NCBI GenBank assembly: GCA_020634015.1
Contig: JACKCN010000004.1
Location: 1 to 64,000, forward strand
Direction of reading: 5' to 3'
DNA from: Candidatus Delongbacteria bacterium
GTDB lineage: Bacteria; CAIWAD01
Length of the DNA: 64,000 bases
In this document: piece after piece, positions 8,985 through 16,857 of the stretch
Numbering within the stretch: position 1 is the stretch's first letter
Layout of the letters: each line of letters starts with the position of its first letter
Translations under genes and position numbers: made by a program
The notes under the pieces: model-generated
What the model was told of the DNA's origin: nothing
The model's input: only the letters and a program-made list of their open reading frames with translations
The model's database searches: none

Positions 8985-10250
8985 TCAGCGGGAGGCGGGA
9001 AAGTCCAGCTGGAAGCGATGGCGGTCACCCGTGATGGTGTAGTCCAGACCGATGCCTGCGTGCTGGCAGATCCGCTGGACGAGCGCCAGACCAAGACCCA
9101 GCGAGCCGGACGTCGGGTCGGCCTTGCGGAAGCGCTCGAACAGGGTGGCCGGGTCGCCCGCGAAGGGCATTCCGGTGTTTTCCAGCTGCAAGGAGTGTGC
9201 GTTCAGCGTCAGCAGGATGCTGCCTCCGGGCAGACTGTGGCGGATCGCGTTGTGCAGCAGATTGGAGAACAGCGTGTCACACAGGTCCGGGTGGATCCGG
9301 AGCAGACAGGGACTGATTTCCACCTGCAACTGCAGGCGCTTGCTGTCGATCAGGTCCTCCAGGCTGTCCAGTTTCTCCTGCAGCCACGGGCCCAGCTCGA
9401 TCGGGGCTGAGGGGCGGAACTCCTGGTTGTCGACCCGGGTCAGCAGGGCCAGGGTGTGTTGCAGGCGGGCCAGCCGGTTGGCGGCCGCGTAGGCGTGCTG
9501 CAGGTGGCCGCGGGAGTCCTGCGACAGATCATCCTGCTGCATCAGCAATTCCAGATGGGTCACGATGGCGCTCACGGGGGTCTGCATCTCGTGGCTGGCA
9601 TCCTCGCTGAACTGCCGCAGGCTCTGATAGTCCCGCTGCAGTTTCTCGGTCATCCGGCGCACATGGGCACCCAGCTCATCGAATTCACGGGTGCCGGTGG
9701 CCACGGGATCGAAGGGGTGCTGGTCCCGGAAGTCGAAGGCCGCGATCCGCGCCAGCAGCAGCTGGAAGGGGCGCCAGAGCACACGGTGGCTGAAGTGGCT
9801 GAGAGCAATCGCCGAGAGCAGCAGCAGGGCCAGCACGAGCGCCTGTGCCTTGAGCAGGCTTTCCACCAGATCGTCGGACTCGATGCGCGCCTTGCGCACC
9901 GTGACCCACCAGCGTTGATCAGCGTGCCGCAGTTCGAAGCCCAGCTGCATGAAGGGCACCACATCGTCTTCGAAGGCCGGCTGCAGCAGGGTGTCGGAAA
10001 ACTGGGGTTCGCGCCCGGGAGCGTCCGGTTGCAGCAGGAGCAACTGTCCTTCGCGGCTGGCCTGGTCGCCCCAACGGGCCAGCCAGGTGGGAAAGTCCGC
10101 TTCGATCTCGCGCTGTCGCAGTTGCAGACCTTCGCGGGCTTCCTCGTCGGCCAGACCGCGCAGGTAGTGAAAACTGCCGAAACCACCGACCAGCAGGGCC
10201 AGGGCCAGCAGAGGGCCCGCCAGGAGGAAGAGGCGGTGCAGCAGTTTCAT
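8985..10250 (-). CDS. Sensor histidine kinase of a two-component system
   Basis: 421 aa. Two membrane helices (residues ~7-28 and ~140-160) flank a periplasmic sensor of ~110 residues. Then a HAMP-like linker, a HisKA domain with the H-box FSEDASHEMQTPVSAI (phosphoacceptor His), an N-box NLLHNAIRHS and a G-box SLGLGLALVQRIC. The DTLFSNLL region and ERFRKADPTSG are typical of the HATPase_c domain. Its start overlaps the response regulator stop by 4 nt (ATGA), so they are translationally coupled. Ligand unknown. Confidence 0.93.
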   Translation of the reverse strand: MKLLHRLFLLAGPLLALALLVGGFGSFHYLRGLADEEAREGLQLRQREIEADFPTWLARWGDQASREGQLLLLQPDAPGREPQFSDTLLQPAFEDDVVPFMQLGFELRHADQRWWVTVRKARIESDDLVESLLKAQALVLALLLLSAIALSHFSHRVLWRPFQLLLARIAAFDFRDQHPFDPVATGTREFDELGAHVRRMTEKLQRDYQSLRQFSEDASHEMQTPVSAIVTHLELLMQQDDLSQDSRGHLQHAYAAANRLARLQHTLALLTRVDNQEFRPSAPIELGPWLQEKLDSLEDLIDSKRLQLQVEISPCLLRIHPDLCDTLFSNLLHNAIRHSLPGGSILLTLNAHSLQLENTGMPFAGDPATLFERFRKADPTSGSLGLGLALVQRICQHAGIGLDYTITGDRHRFQLDFPASR

Positions 10251-10936
10251 GGCAGTTTCACCGTGTAGCCCACGCCGTAGACGGTGTGGATCAGGCCCTC
10301 GACTCCGGCGTCGGCCAGTTTGCGCCGCAGGTTCTTGATGTGATCGTAGACCACATCGAAGGAGTCGGCCTGGTCGATCGCCGAGCCCCAGAGATGCTCG
10401 GCGATGGTTTCCTTGGAGAGCACATGGTTGGCATTGCTGGCCAGAAAGAGCAGCAGGTCGAATTCGCGGCGGGTCAGGGAGATCTCGAGGTTGCCGTGAT
10501 GCACAAGGCGTTTCTGGGGATGCATCCGCAACGGGCCGCAGACCAGTTCGGGCTGGCCATCCTGCTGCAGCCGGCGCTGGATCGCCCGCAGGCGCGCATT
10601 CAGTTCGGCCAGATGGAAGGGTTTGGGCAAGTAGTCATCGGCGCCCAGATCCAGCCCGCGGACCTTGTCTTCCAGTGAATCCCGTGCGGAAATGATGATC
10701 ACGCCCGCGCGCGAGCCCCGGCTCTTCAGGGTCCGCAGCAGCTCCAGGCCATTGCCGTCGGGCAGGGTGATGTCCACGATCACACAGTCATAGAGGTAGA
10801 GCTTGAGCGCGAGCTCGGCCTGCTCGAAGCCACTGGCCGTCTCGATCAGGTCAAAACGCCCTTCAAGAAACTCGCGGATCGAGTGAGTCAATTGTGGATC
10901 GTCTTCCACCAGCAGGATCTTCACCGGCTCGCCCAT
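10247..10936 (-). CDS. OmpR/PhoB-family response regulator
   Basis: 229 aa. Receiver domain KILLVEDDPQ with phosphoacceptor aspartate in VIVDITLPDGNG, then IISARD and DDYLPKPF signatures. C-terminal winged helix with ISLTRREFDLLLFLASN and IHTVYGVGYTVK, the OmpR-type DNA-binding end. Partner kinase overlaps by 4 nt downstream. Start taken at the ATG giving MGEPVKILLV; a GTG four codons later is possible. Lies in the same orientation as the TonB receptor gene 0.3 kb beyond the kinase. Confidence 0.93.
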   Translation of the reverse strand: MGEPVKILLVEDDPQLTHSIREFLEGRFDLIETASGFEQAELALKLYLYDCVIVDITLPDGNGLELLRTLKSRGSRAGVIIISARDSLEDKVRGLDLGADDYLPKPFHLAELNARLRAIQRRLQQDGQPELVCGPLRMHPQKRLVHHGNLEISLTRREFDLLLFLASNANHVLSKETIAEHLWGSAIDQADSFDVVYDHIKNLRRKLADAGVEGLIHTVYGVGYTVKLP

Positions 10937-11026
10937 TGTTCGGTGTGGGAGTGTCGACAGGCAATCTCGGGCAGAACCTAATACTGTCCGTCCGTGCAGG
11001 GGAGGCACAATCGATGGGGCAGCGAA

Positions 11027-12457
11027 TCAGACGGGCTGGGCCGGGTTGCGCCAGCGATCCACGCTCCGCAGCAGGGCGTAGACCAGAATCGAGACGAACA
11101 CGCCGAAGACCGCCGGGTCCAGCTGGTTGCTCCAGTCCGTGAAGCGGTAGACGAAAGTCACACCCACCGAGACCAGCATCGTCCAGGTGATGGCGCGGGT
11201 CTGGGAGGGCGAGCGGAAGGTGGTGAGCGTGCCCACGACCACGGGCACGATGATCGCCGGAGCCCAGGTGTGATAGGTGAAGAGCAGCAGCCCGATGATG
11301 TCCTGCCAGAGAATCGCGATCAGGGTGGCGGCCAGACCCAGCAGGGCGGTGCAGATCCGCGCCAGCTTGAGCAGTTTGCGGTCCCCCATGCTGGTCCAGC
11401 CCAGCTGGTGCTCGAAGAGGTCCTTGACGAAGATCGCCGTGGCCGAATTGAGCGCCGAGTCGGCCGAAGACATCACGGCCGAGAGCAGAGCGGCGATCAT
11501 GATGCCCGAAAGCACCGGATTGTGCAGCCCGCGGATCACCACGGGCAGGGCCTGCTGGGAGTCGATGTCCGGGTAGTGCATGCGGGCGTGCACGGCGATG
11601 AAGAACAGCACCACCGGAAATGTGAGTGCCAGAAAAAGACCCACTCCCGCGATGCCGCGTTTGGTGTGTCCGATGTCGCGCCCGATGCAGTAGCGGGTGG
11701 CATAACCCGGGGCGAAGGTTTCGCCCAGCAGGAAGGCCAGGAAGGTGGTGATCAGGAAGAGCCAGCCGTGGCCGCCTTCCAGCTGGAAGAACTCCGCGGG
11801 CAGGGTGCTTGTGACCGTGTCCCAGTTGCCGATCAGGTCCGGGGTGATGAAGACCAGAGTCAGCAGGAAACCCAGGAAGAGCACCACGAACTGGTAGATG
11901 TCGGTGTAGATCACGGCCAGCAGGCCACCGGCGGTGGAGTAGAGGATCACCAGCAGCCCGCCGATGCCGATCGCCCAGCGCATGATGTTGGGCGTGTCCA
12001 GCGTCGAGGGCAGCAGGGTGGTCAGCACCGTGCCGATGGCGGCCATCTGGGCCGCCACGATGAAGACCGAGAACAGCAGCGACAGAATCAGCACCACGAA
12101 GCGAGGCTGCTCGCCGAAGCGGTGGCCGAAGTAGCCCGCCACCGTGTACAGTTTCGCCTCGCGGAAGCGTGGAGCCACCACCATGCCCGAGAAGATGAAA
12201 TGCAGGTAGCCGCCGGTGGAGACCAGCAGCATCAGAATGCCCCACTCGTAGGTCTTGCCCACGGCCCCGATCGAATAGCCCCCACCGATGACGGTGGCGC
12301 CCATGGTGGCGAAGAGCAGGTACCAGGGCACATCGCGACCGGCCACCAGAAAATCATCCGTGCTCTCGATGCGGCCGGACTTCAGCATGCCCTTGACCAC
12401 GATGAAGGTCACATAGGCAATGATGATGCCCCACTCGATGTACAGCGTCTGATTCAG
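11027..12457 (-). CDS. Sodium:solute symporter (SSS family), probable CTG start
   Basis: About 476 aa with 12-13 membrane helices; the motif SSADSALNSATAIFVKDL is the conserved SSS sodium-binding segment. The first conventional start, GTG at 12412, would cut the first helix in half. The frame is open upstream to a CTG at 12457-12455 that overlaps the stop of the preceding racemase-like gene as CTGA and gives (M)NQTLYIEWGIIIAYVTFIV, a normal SSS amino-terminus, with GGAAG about 7 nt upstream. The gene before it starts by the same arrangement (GTGA). Likely imports an amino acid or related metabolite handled by the racemase and acetyltransferase of the operon; substrate unknown. Confidence 0.88.
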   Translation of the reverse strand: MNQTLYIEWGIIIAYVTFIVVKGMLKSGRIESTDDFLVAGRDVPWYLLFATMGATVIGGGYSIGAVGKTYEWGILMLLVSTGGYLHFIFSGMVVAPRFREAKLYTVAGYFGHRFGEQPRFVVLILSLLFSVFIVAAQMAAIGTVLTTLLPSTLDTPNIMRWAIGIGGLLVILYSTAGGLLAVIYTDIYQFVVLFLGFLLTLVFITPDLIGNWDTVTSTLPAEFFQLEGGHGWLFLITTFLAFLLGETFAPGYATRYCIGRDIGHTKRGIAGVGLFLALTFPVVLFFIAVHARMHYPDIDSQQALPVVIRGLHNPVLSGIMIAALLSAVMSSADSALNSATAIFVKDLFEHQLGWTSMGDRKLLKLARICTALLGLAATLIAILWQDIIGLLLFTYHTWAPAIIVPVVVGTLTTFRSPSQTRAITWTMLVSVGVTFVYRFTDWSNQLDPAVFGVFVSILVYALLRSVDRWRNPAQPV

Positions 12458-13623
12458 AGTGCGGCTTCCGGCTGGTTGAAGGTCTCGTCGATCACGGGCG
12501 GCAGCGAGGTGGTGGCGTGCCGGGAGAGCTGTGCCTGGAAGATGCCGGGATCGGGCAGCAGTTCCTTGTCGATGTACTTGCCCATCATCAGTCGCACGAG
12601 CGCGCCATAGGAGGGCCGGAAGCGGATTGTGTCACCCACCTTGAGCTCCCCGGGATCGGGCCCCAGATTGATCACGGCCAGATCGCTGCTGGCACCGGCC
12701 AGTTGATGGTTGGGATCCAGCGGGGTCAGGCCGCTGACTTCGGTGTCCACCTGGCCCACGGTCACGATGGCCCGGTAGCCACGCTGGCCGGGGCTGTGCT
12801 CGTCGGGCTGCAGGCTGGCGAAGGGGGACATGCTGGTGGTTTCGCCCAGCGGCACCAGGCTCTTTTCCTTGATCTCCACGATGTCGGCTTCCACGGTGAA
12901 GGCATCGTCCCGCAGGCCGGCCAGGGTGCCGCCATTGATCAGGTCGGAGCCCAGGAAGACGGAGTCTCCGATGCGGAAGTGATTCACCGCCCGGGGCACA
13001 CGATTCTCGAGCAGCAGGGGCAGCAGGGAGCTGGATCCGCCCGAGATCATCGCCATCCGGTGCTTGAACTTCAGTTCCAGCAGTTCCTTGTAGAGTGCCA
13101 GCTGGGTCAGGTGCTCGGGGTTGGGTACCGCACCCGAGAGACAGCCCAGGTTGGCGCCAATGCCCAGCACCTGCACATTCTTCAGGGAGAGCAGACGCTC
13201 GTAGTACGCGATCAGCGAACTGGGCAGGATGCCCTCGCGCAGGTCGCCCATCTCGATCATGATCACCACCCGGTGCACCGTGTTCTGGCGCCGGGCCTCG
13301 GCGTCAAGGGCTTCGATGATCTCGATTTCCGTGTTGAGGCTGGCGCTGGCCAGCCGCACGATGTCCTTGAGGGCGGGAAAGTGGGGCAGGCGCAGATACC
13401 AGGTTTCCACCGGATCACCCGTGCGGGGAAGTGCTTCCAGATTCAGCAGGCGGCTGTCGGCGATCGAGCGCACGCCCAGCGATTTCAGCGCGGCCAGGGT
13501 GGGCTCGTGTCCACAGAGGACCTTGCAGACCAGGGTCCAGGAGGCCTGATGGGCGCGCATCCAGCCATCCACCGTGCGGATGTTGTGCTGGAGCGCCTCC
13601 AGGTTGATCGTGATCCGGTTCAC
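12454..13623 (-). CDS. PLP-dependent amino acid racemase-like protein (alanine/ornithine racemase fold)
   Basis: 389 aa. The N-terminal Ala-racemase TIM barrel starts INLEALQHNIR; WTLVCKVLCGHEPTLAAL contains the expected PLP-binding lysine, and ISGGSSSLLPLLLE and NHFRIGDSVFLGSD match the family of predicted amino acid racemases that includes ornithine racemase. Starts with GTG overlapping the acetyltransferase stop (GTGA). A free-standing D-amino-acid racemase beside an SSS transporter and an acetyltransferase suggests uptake and conversion of an amino acid, but the substrate is inference only. Confidence 0.8.
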   Translation of the reverse strand: MNRITINLEALQHNIRTVDGWMRAHQASWTLVCKVLCGHEPTLAALKSLGVRSIADSRLLNLEALPRTGDPVETWYLRLPHFPALKDIVRLASASLNTEIEIIEALDAEARRQNTVHRVVIMIEMGDLREGILPSSLIAYYERLLSLKNVQVLGIGANLGCLSGAVPNPEHLTQLALYKELLELKFKHRMAMISGGSSSLLPLLLENRVPRAVNHFRIGDSVFLGSDLINGGTLAGLRDDAFTVEADIVEIKEKSLVPLGETTSMSPFASLQPDEHSPGQRGYRAIVTVGQVDTEVSGLTPLDPNHQLAGASSDLAVINLGPDPGELKVGDTIRFRPSYGALVRLMMGKYIDKELLPDPGIFQAQLSRHATTSLPPVIDETFNQPEAAL

Positions 13624-14105
13624 GAGTCGCTCGGCACGTAGCGCATTTCCGCGTAGCGCACACGGAATCCCAGCCGTTCATAGAGGTGGCGGGCCGGGTT
13701 GCTCTCTTCCACGTGCAGCTTGACGCCGGTCCCGGTCTCCGCCAGACAGCGTCGGGCCAGCTTGCCCCCGATGCCGCGTCCGCGCAGACCCGACTCGACC
13801 CCGATCATCAGCAGCAGCCATTCGGGGACGTAGGCGCGCATGCCCGTGCGCAGCATGATGCAGACACCGGCCAGCCGACTTTCCGCGCGGCAGAGCATGG
13901 CGAAGCCACCGTGTCCCTCGGCCTGGTGGAAGCAGTCGTCCAGTGCCAGTGCGATGGCTTCGGGTGGGTCCTGGTAGGGTGTCATTTCGTCGTGCAGAAA
14001 GCGCTCCAGTGTGGAGCGGTTGGCCCACTGGGGGAGATCGGCTTCGCGCTCGATCTTCAGGAATTCCAGGGGAGCGTCGCCGCCCTGGGCTGTCTTGTCA
14101 CTCAT
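13620..14105 (-). CDS. GNAT-family N-acetyltransferase
   Basis: 161 aa. GNAT fold: LLMIGVESGLRGRGIGGKLARRC carries the acetyl-CoA pyrophosphate loop (Q/R-x-x-G-x-G/A), and NPARHLYERLGFRVRYAEMRY is the typical C-terminal strand-helix. ATG 14105 chosen because GAGG lies 5 nt upstream; a GTG two codons earlier overlaps that site. Seven nt after marR and 4 nt overlap with the racemase-like gene. Probably acetylates an amino group on a small molecule handled by the same operon. Confidence 0.85.
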   Translation of the reverse strand: MSDKTAQGGDAPLEFLKIEREADLPQWANRSTLERFLHDEMTPYQDPPEAIALALDDCFHQAEGHGGFAMLCRAESRLAGVCIMLRTGMRAYVPEWLLLMIGVESGLRGRGIGGKLARRCLAETGTGVKLHVEESNPARHLYERLGFRVRYAEMRYVPSDS

Positions 14106-14112
14106 GGTCACC

Positions 14113-14664
14113 TCAATTCTTCAGTGGGTACGCCGTTGTGGACGGCATGGAACCGGCTGTGTCCTGTGCGGGCGGGGCTCCCGTGTTGCCGATCGGGCCG
14201 GGCACAAGCAGGGGGGCCACTTCCAGCTGGTCGGCCTGCATCATGGACGCCACGCGTTCCAGCGTGGCCAGCATCTGGGTGCGTTCCCAGTCGGCCAGTC
14301 CTTCAAGTTGCACGAGGAAGCGGTCGTGCAGCAGGGGCGGCGCCTCGTCGACCAGGGCTTCGCCTTCGGGCGTGAGCCGCACCTGGATTCTCCGGCGATC
14401 GCTTTCGTCGCGCAGGCGCACGATCAGCGAGCGTTTTTCCAGCCGGATCAGCAGGTCGGTGATCGTGCCCTGGCTCAGGTGTACCCGGCGTGCCAGCTCG
14501 CCCGCGCTGAGCTCGCGAGGCTCGCGCAGCGCCTGCAGCACCAGCAATTGGGGAACCGTGACTCCATGCCGCTGGATCAGGGTGTGGCTGTGCAGCTCGA
14601 TGGCTCGTGTGATGCGGCGCAGCACCCGGAGAATATCCTGGCTGGCCTGATGTTGGGGGCTCAT
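14113..14664 (-). CDS. MarR-family transcriptional regulator, first gene of the transporter operon
   Basis: 183 aa. Winged helix with VPQLLVLQALREPRELSAGELARRV, recognition helix LSQGTITDLLIRLEKRSLI and wing DRRRIQVRLTPEGEAL, the MarR signature. A Pro/Ala/Thr-rich tail of ~30 residues has no MarR counterpart. First gene of a four-gene minus-strand operon whose members overlap or nearly touch. Two related operator-like sites in its upstream region suggest autoregulation by an effector related to the operon's substrate. Confidence 0.9.
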   Translation of the reverse strand: MSPQHQASQDILRVLRRITRAIELHSHTLIQRHGVTVPQLLVLQALREPRELSAGELARRVHLSQGTITDLLIRLEKRSLIVRLRDESDRRRIQVRLTPEGEALVDEAPPLLHDRFLVQLEGLADWERTQMLATLERVASMMQADQLEVAPLLVPGPIGNTGAPPAQDTAGSMPSTTAYPLKN

Positions 14665-14682
14665 GGCACTCCGGAATAGTTA

Positions 14683-14823
14683 GGGCACAAAGTATTTTCC
14701 CGCAGGCTGGCATGCAAACTGGAACTGAACCAGTGAGTGAGTTTTGTCAAATCCATCAATATCAGTCGGATGAATTTGGATTGGCGGGGGCTGTCCATGC
14801 CATCAAGCCTTTGGGCACAAAGG
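14683..14823. promoter_or_regulatory. Putative MarR operator pair upstream of the transporter operon
   Basis: The 10-mer GGGCACAAAG occurs at 14683-14692 and 14813-14822. The distal copy lies in the 16-bp dyad CCTTTG-GGCA-CAAAGG (14808-14823). The proximal one sits in an imperfect dyad with AATA/TATT ends, just before the marR start at 14664. Two dyads of MarR type upstream of a MarR-led operon point to autoregulation. Confidence 0.5.
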
Positions 14824-14854
14824 AAAATTCGGCGAGACAGAGCCCAATACAATG

Positions 14855-14887
14855 AAAAGCCCGGCCGACGCGTCGCGTCGACCGGGC
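14855..14887 (-). terminator. Rho-independent terminator of the spondin-domain gene
   Basis: On the minus strand GCCCGGTCGACG pairs with CGTCGGCCGGGC (one G-T type mismatch) and is followed by TTTT. It lies about 50 bp past the stop of the 14935 gene and isolates it from the marR operon promoter. Confidence 0.85.
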
Positions 14888-14934
14888 AAGGGGATTCCGG
14901 ATTCCGTACGGCCGCTCCGCCCGGAATCGTCGGG

Positions 14935-15942
14935 TCATTTGATCAGAACCAGACGCTGGGTCTGCACCTGTCCACCCGAGTTCAGGCTGGCCAGATACAT
15001 CCCACTGGCCAGGCCGGTGGCGTCAAAGACAACGCGGTGCTCGCCACCGGACAGCAGCCCGTCCTGGAGCAGGGCCACCTGCTGCCCGGCCAGATTGTAC
15101 ACGGCCAGGCGCACGGGCGCGGTCTCGGCCAGGCTGAAGGCCAGAGTCGTGCTGGGATTGAAAGGATTGGGCCAGGCGGGGGCCAGACTGAAGTTGGCCG
15201 GGATGTCTTCGGTGGCCGAGACGGCGGTCCGCGCGACCCGGATCCTCAGCAGGGGATAGGCGCTCTGGGTGAAATCGGCCGCGGCGAACATCGGATCGTC
15301 CAGGATGCCACCGCTGCCTGCGGGCAGATACCCGGCGTGCATCCCGATGGGCATGCTTTCGGACACCCCCGTGTCGGGACTGTTCTGCCCGAAGAAGGCG
15401 GTGTGCGCGGGAAGCTCGTCATTCAGTTCGGTGCCGGCGTCCATGATCGCGCCGCCCTGAAGCATCAGCTCCAGAGGCTGGAACTGACCGGCCCCATTGA
15501 AGACCCTGTGTGCCATGGGATCCTCGTTGCCCACGAAGGCGTCATTGCTGGGCAGGATCATCGCGAAGAAGCTGAGGTACTGGCCGCTGGGGGTGTCGCC
15601 GTCCACGTCCACCACCATGGTGGCCGTTTCGCCGGGTGCCAGGGGCGGTATGCCCGAGTCACTCACCAGGGTGGCCTGCAATTGCCCACTGCCACTGCCG
15701 GAGAAATCGGCCATCAGCGGGCCCGAATTGCCATCCTCGGCAAAACGTTCCACGGACATCGACGCGGGGGCTCCGCCATCAAAGACATCGAAGGTTCCGT
15801 CATGGATGCCCACCCAGAAGGGCGTGGTCCAGGTTCCGTCCATGGGTGAGAGGTTCTCGATGGTGATCGTCAGAGACGTTGCCGCCGCGGACAGGCTCAA
15901 AGCCAGAACGGGCAGTGTGTGAAGCAAGAGGCGGTGTGACAT
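14935..15942 (-). CDS. Secreted spondin-domain protein with C-terminal sorting domain
   Basis: 335 aa. Start at 15942 (MSHRLLLHTL) gives a signal peptide and has GGAGA 7 nt upstream. Residues ~22-190 resemble the bacterial Spondin_N domain: ITIENLSPMDGTWTTPFWVG, IHDGTFDVFDGG, ERFAEDGNSGPL. The C-terminal ~80 residues begin AWPNPFNPSTTLAFSL and end QTQRLVLIK, matching type IX-type or FlgD-like sorting domains; four other genes here share this ending. Likely exported and cell-surface associated; ligand unknown. Confidence 0.85.
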   Translation of the reverse strand: MSHRLLLHTLPVLALSLSAAATSLTITIENLSPMDGTWTTPFWVGIHDGTFDVFDGGAPASMSVERFAEDGNSGPLMADFSGSGSGQLQATLVSDSGIPPLAPGETATMVVDVDGDTPSGQYLSFFAMILPSNDAFVGNEDPMAHRVFNGAGQFQPLELMLQGGAIMDAGTELNDELPAHTAFFGQNSPDTGVSESMPIGMHAGYLPAGSGGILDDPMFAAADFTQSAYPLLRIRVARTAVSATEDIPANFSLAPAWPNPFNPSTTLAFSLAETAPVRLAVYNLAGQQVALLQDGLLSGGEHRVVFDATGLASGMYLASLNSGGQVQTQRLVLIK

Positions 15943-16047
15943 GGTGTTCTCCGTATGCTGTTCCTCGTACCATTCCCCCAGCCGCGGGGGTGCTGTGTGT
16001 CGAGGGACAGGATACGGTGCGAAGATCACGCGGAGATCACGAACATC

Positions 16048-16722
16048 TCACGGTTTTGTCCCGTTTTCATCCTCGGCCCACTGCCGCAAGCAGGAGCGGG
16101 CCGCTGCCAGCAGCAATTGCCCATCGAGGCGTCGTTTGTAGTCGGGATTGATGTAGCTGAAGGCCACCGTTCCCGCAGGATCCAGCAACAGGACAGCCGG
16201 CACGGGCAGCAGGTGGTGGGCGTGGCCGGAATCGGCTTCCAGGTCAATGCCCCAGCCCAGATAGCGCGTGACGGTCTCGTCATCCACGTGAAATGCCAGA
16301 CCCAGAGCGCTGGCCGCGTGCATCGCGCAATCCGAGAACAGGCGATAGCCCAGCTCGTGGCGCTCGCGCACCGGGGCCAGCATGCCGGGGCGATCGGGAC
16401 TGAGCGCCAGGATCTGGAAGCCCAGGGAGTCCAGCGTGCCCTGGATGCTCTGCAGGTCCGCCAACTGGCGGTTGCACCAGGGTCACCACCCTCCGCGATA
16501 GATCACCAGCACCGTGGGTGCGGCCGCGAAGGAGTCGTTCAGCAGCACCCGGGTACTGTCCAGATCCAGCACCTCCAGCGCCGGCACGGTCTGCCCGACC
16601 AGGATCGGGCAGATTTCACCGGCGCTCGGGGCGGCTTGCGGGGCGCTCTCTGCCAGGACCCAGGATTGGCAGCAGAGCAGGATCAGCAGCGCTGCCACCC
16701 TGATGGAGAAGGGGCGGTGCAT
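16048..16722 (-). CDS. Predicted selenoprotein: exported peroxiredoxin/thioredoxin-like protein with in-frame TGA (Sec80)
   Basis: One open frame of 225 codons is interrupted only by TGA at 16485-16483. Reading TGA as selenocysteine gives VIYRGGW-U-PWCNRQLADLQ, where AhpC/TSA-like relatives have RGGWCPYC-N-x-x-L. The redox motif is therefore UxxC (Sec80, Cys83). Homology is continuous across the TGA: a redoxin N-half (GQTVPALEVLDLD) before it, and LGFQILALSPD, LFSDCAMHAASALGLAF and PVPAVLLLDPAGTVAF after it. N-terminal signal peptide ends near VLAES, so it acts in the periplasm. AGGAGA precedes the ATG. A hairpin lies where a bacterial SECIS should be. TGA is a normal stop in many neighbouring genes, so this is local recoding; a point mutation of a Cys codon (TGC/TGT to TGA) is the alternative. 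Confidence 0.85.
16451..16476 (-). promoter_or_regulatory. Candidate bacterial SECIS element
   Basis: Immediately after the in-frame TGA (16485-16483) the minus strand forms CCGCC-AGUU-GGCGG, extended by pairing of flanking UGCA with UGCA across a small asymmetric bulge. The apical loop contains GU and begins about 17 nt downstream of the UGA, inside the range expected for SelB-dependent SECIS hairpins. Confidence 0.6.
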
Positions 16723-16857
16723 GTGTAAATCTCCTTGAAGCCGGGATGAGTGACTGATGGGGCGGTCCTGTGCCTGTCTCGTCCGGACAGATTACATTCG
16801 ATTGCCATGGTCCGGACACGCGCGGCATGGCCGGAAGCTGGGACGAGCCGGGGAAAC

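Noticed and set aside
14661..14852. 63-codon minus-strand frame in the marR promoter region
   Set aside because: Covers the operator dyads, has no ribosome site and no recognisable features.
16048..16722. Two separate genes split at the TGA (16483-16722 and 16048-16464)
   Set aside because: Both halves are in the same frame and together form one redoxin domain; the second half has no ribosome site and would start with TTG inside the fold.
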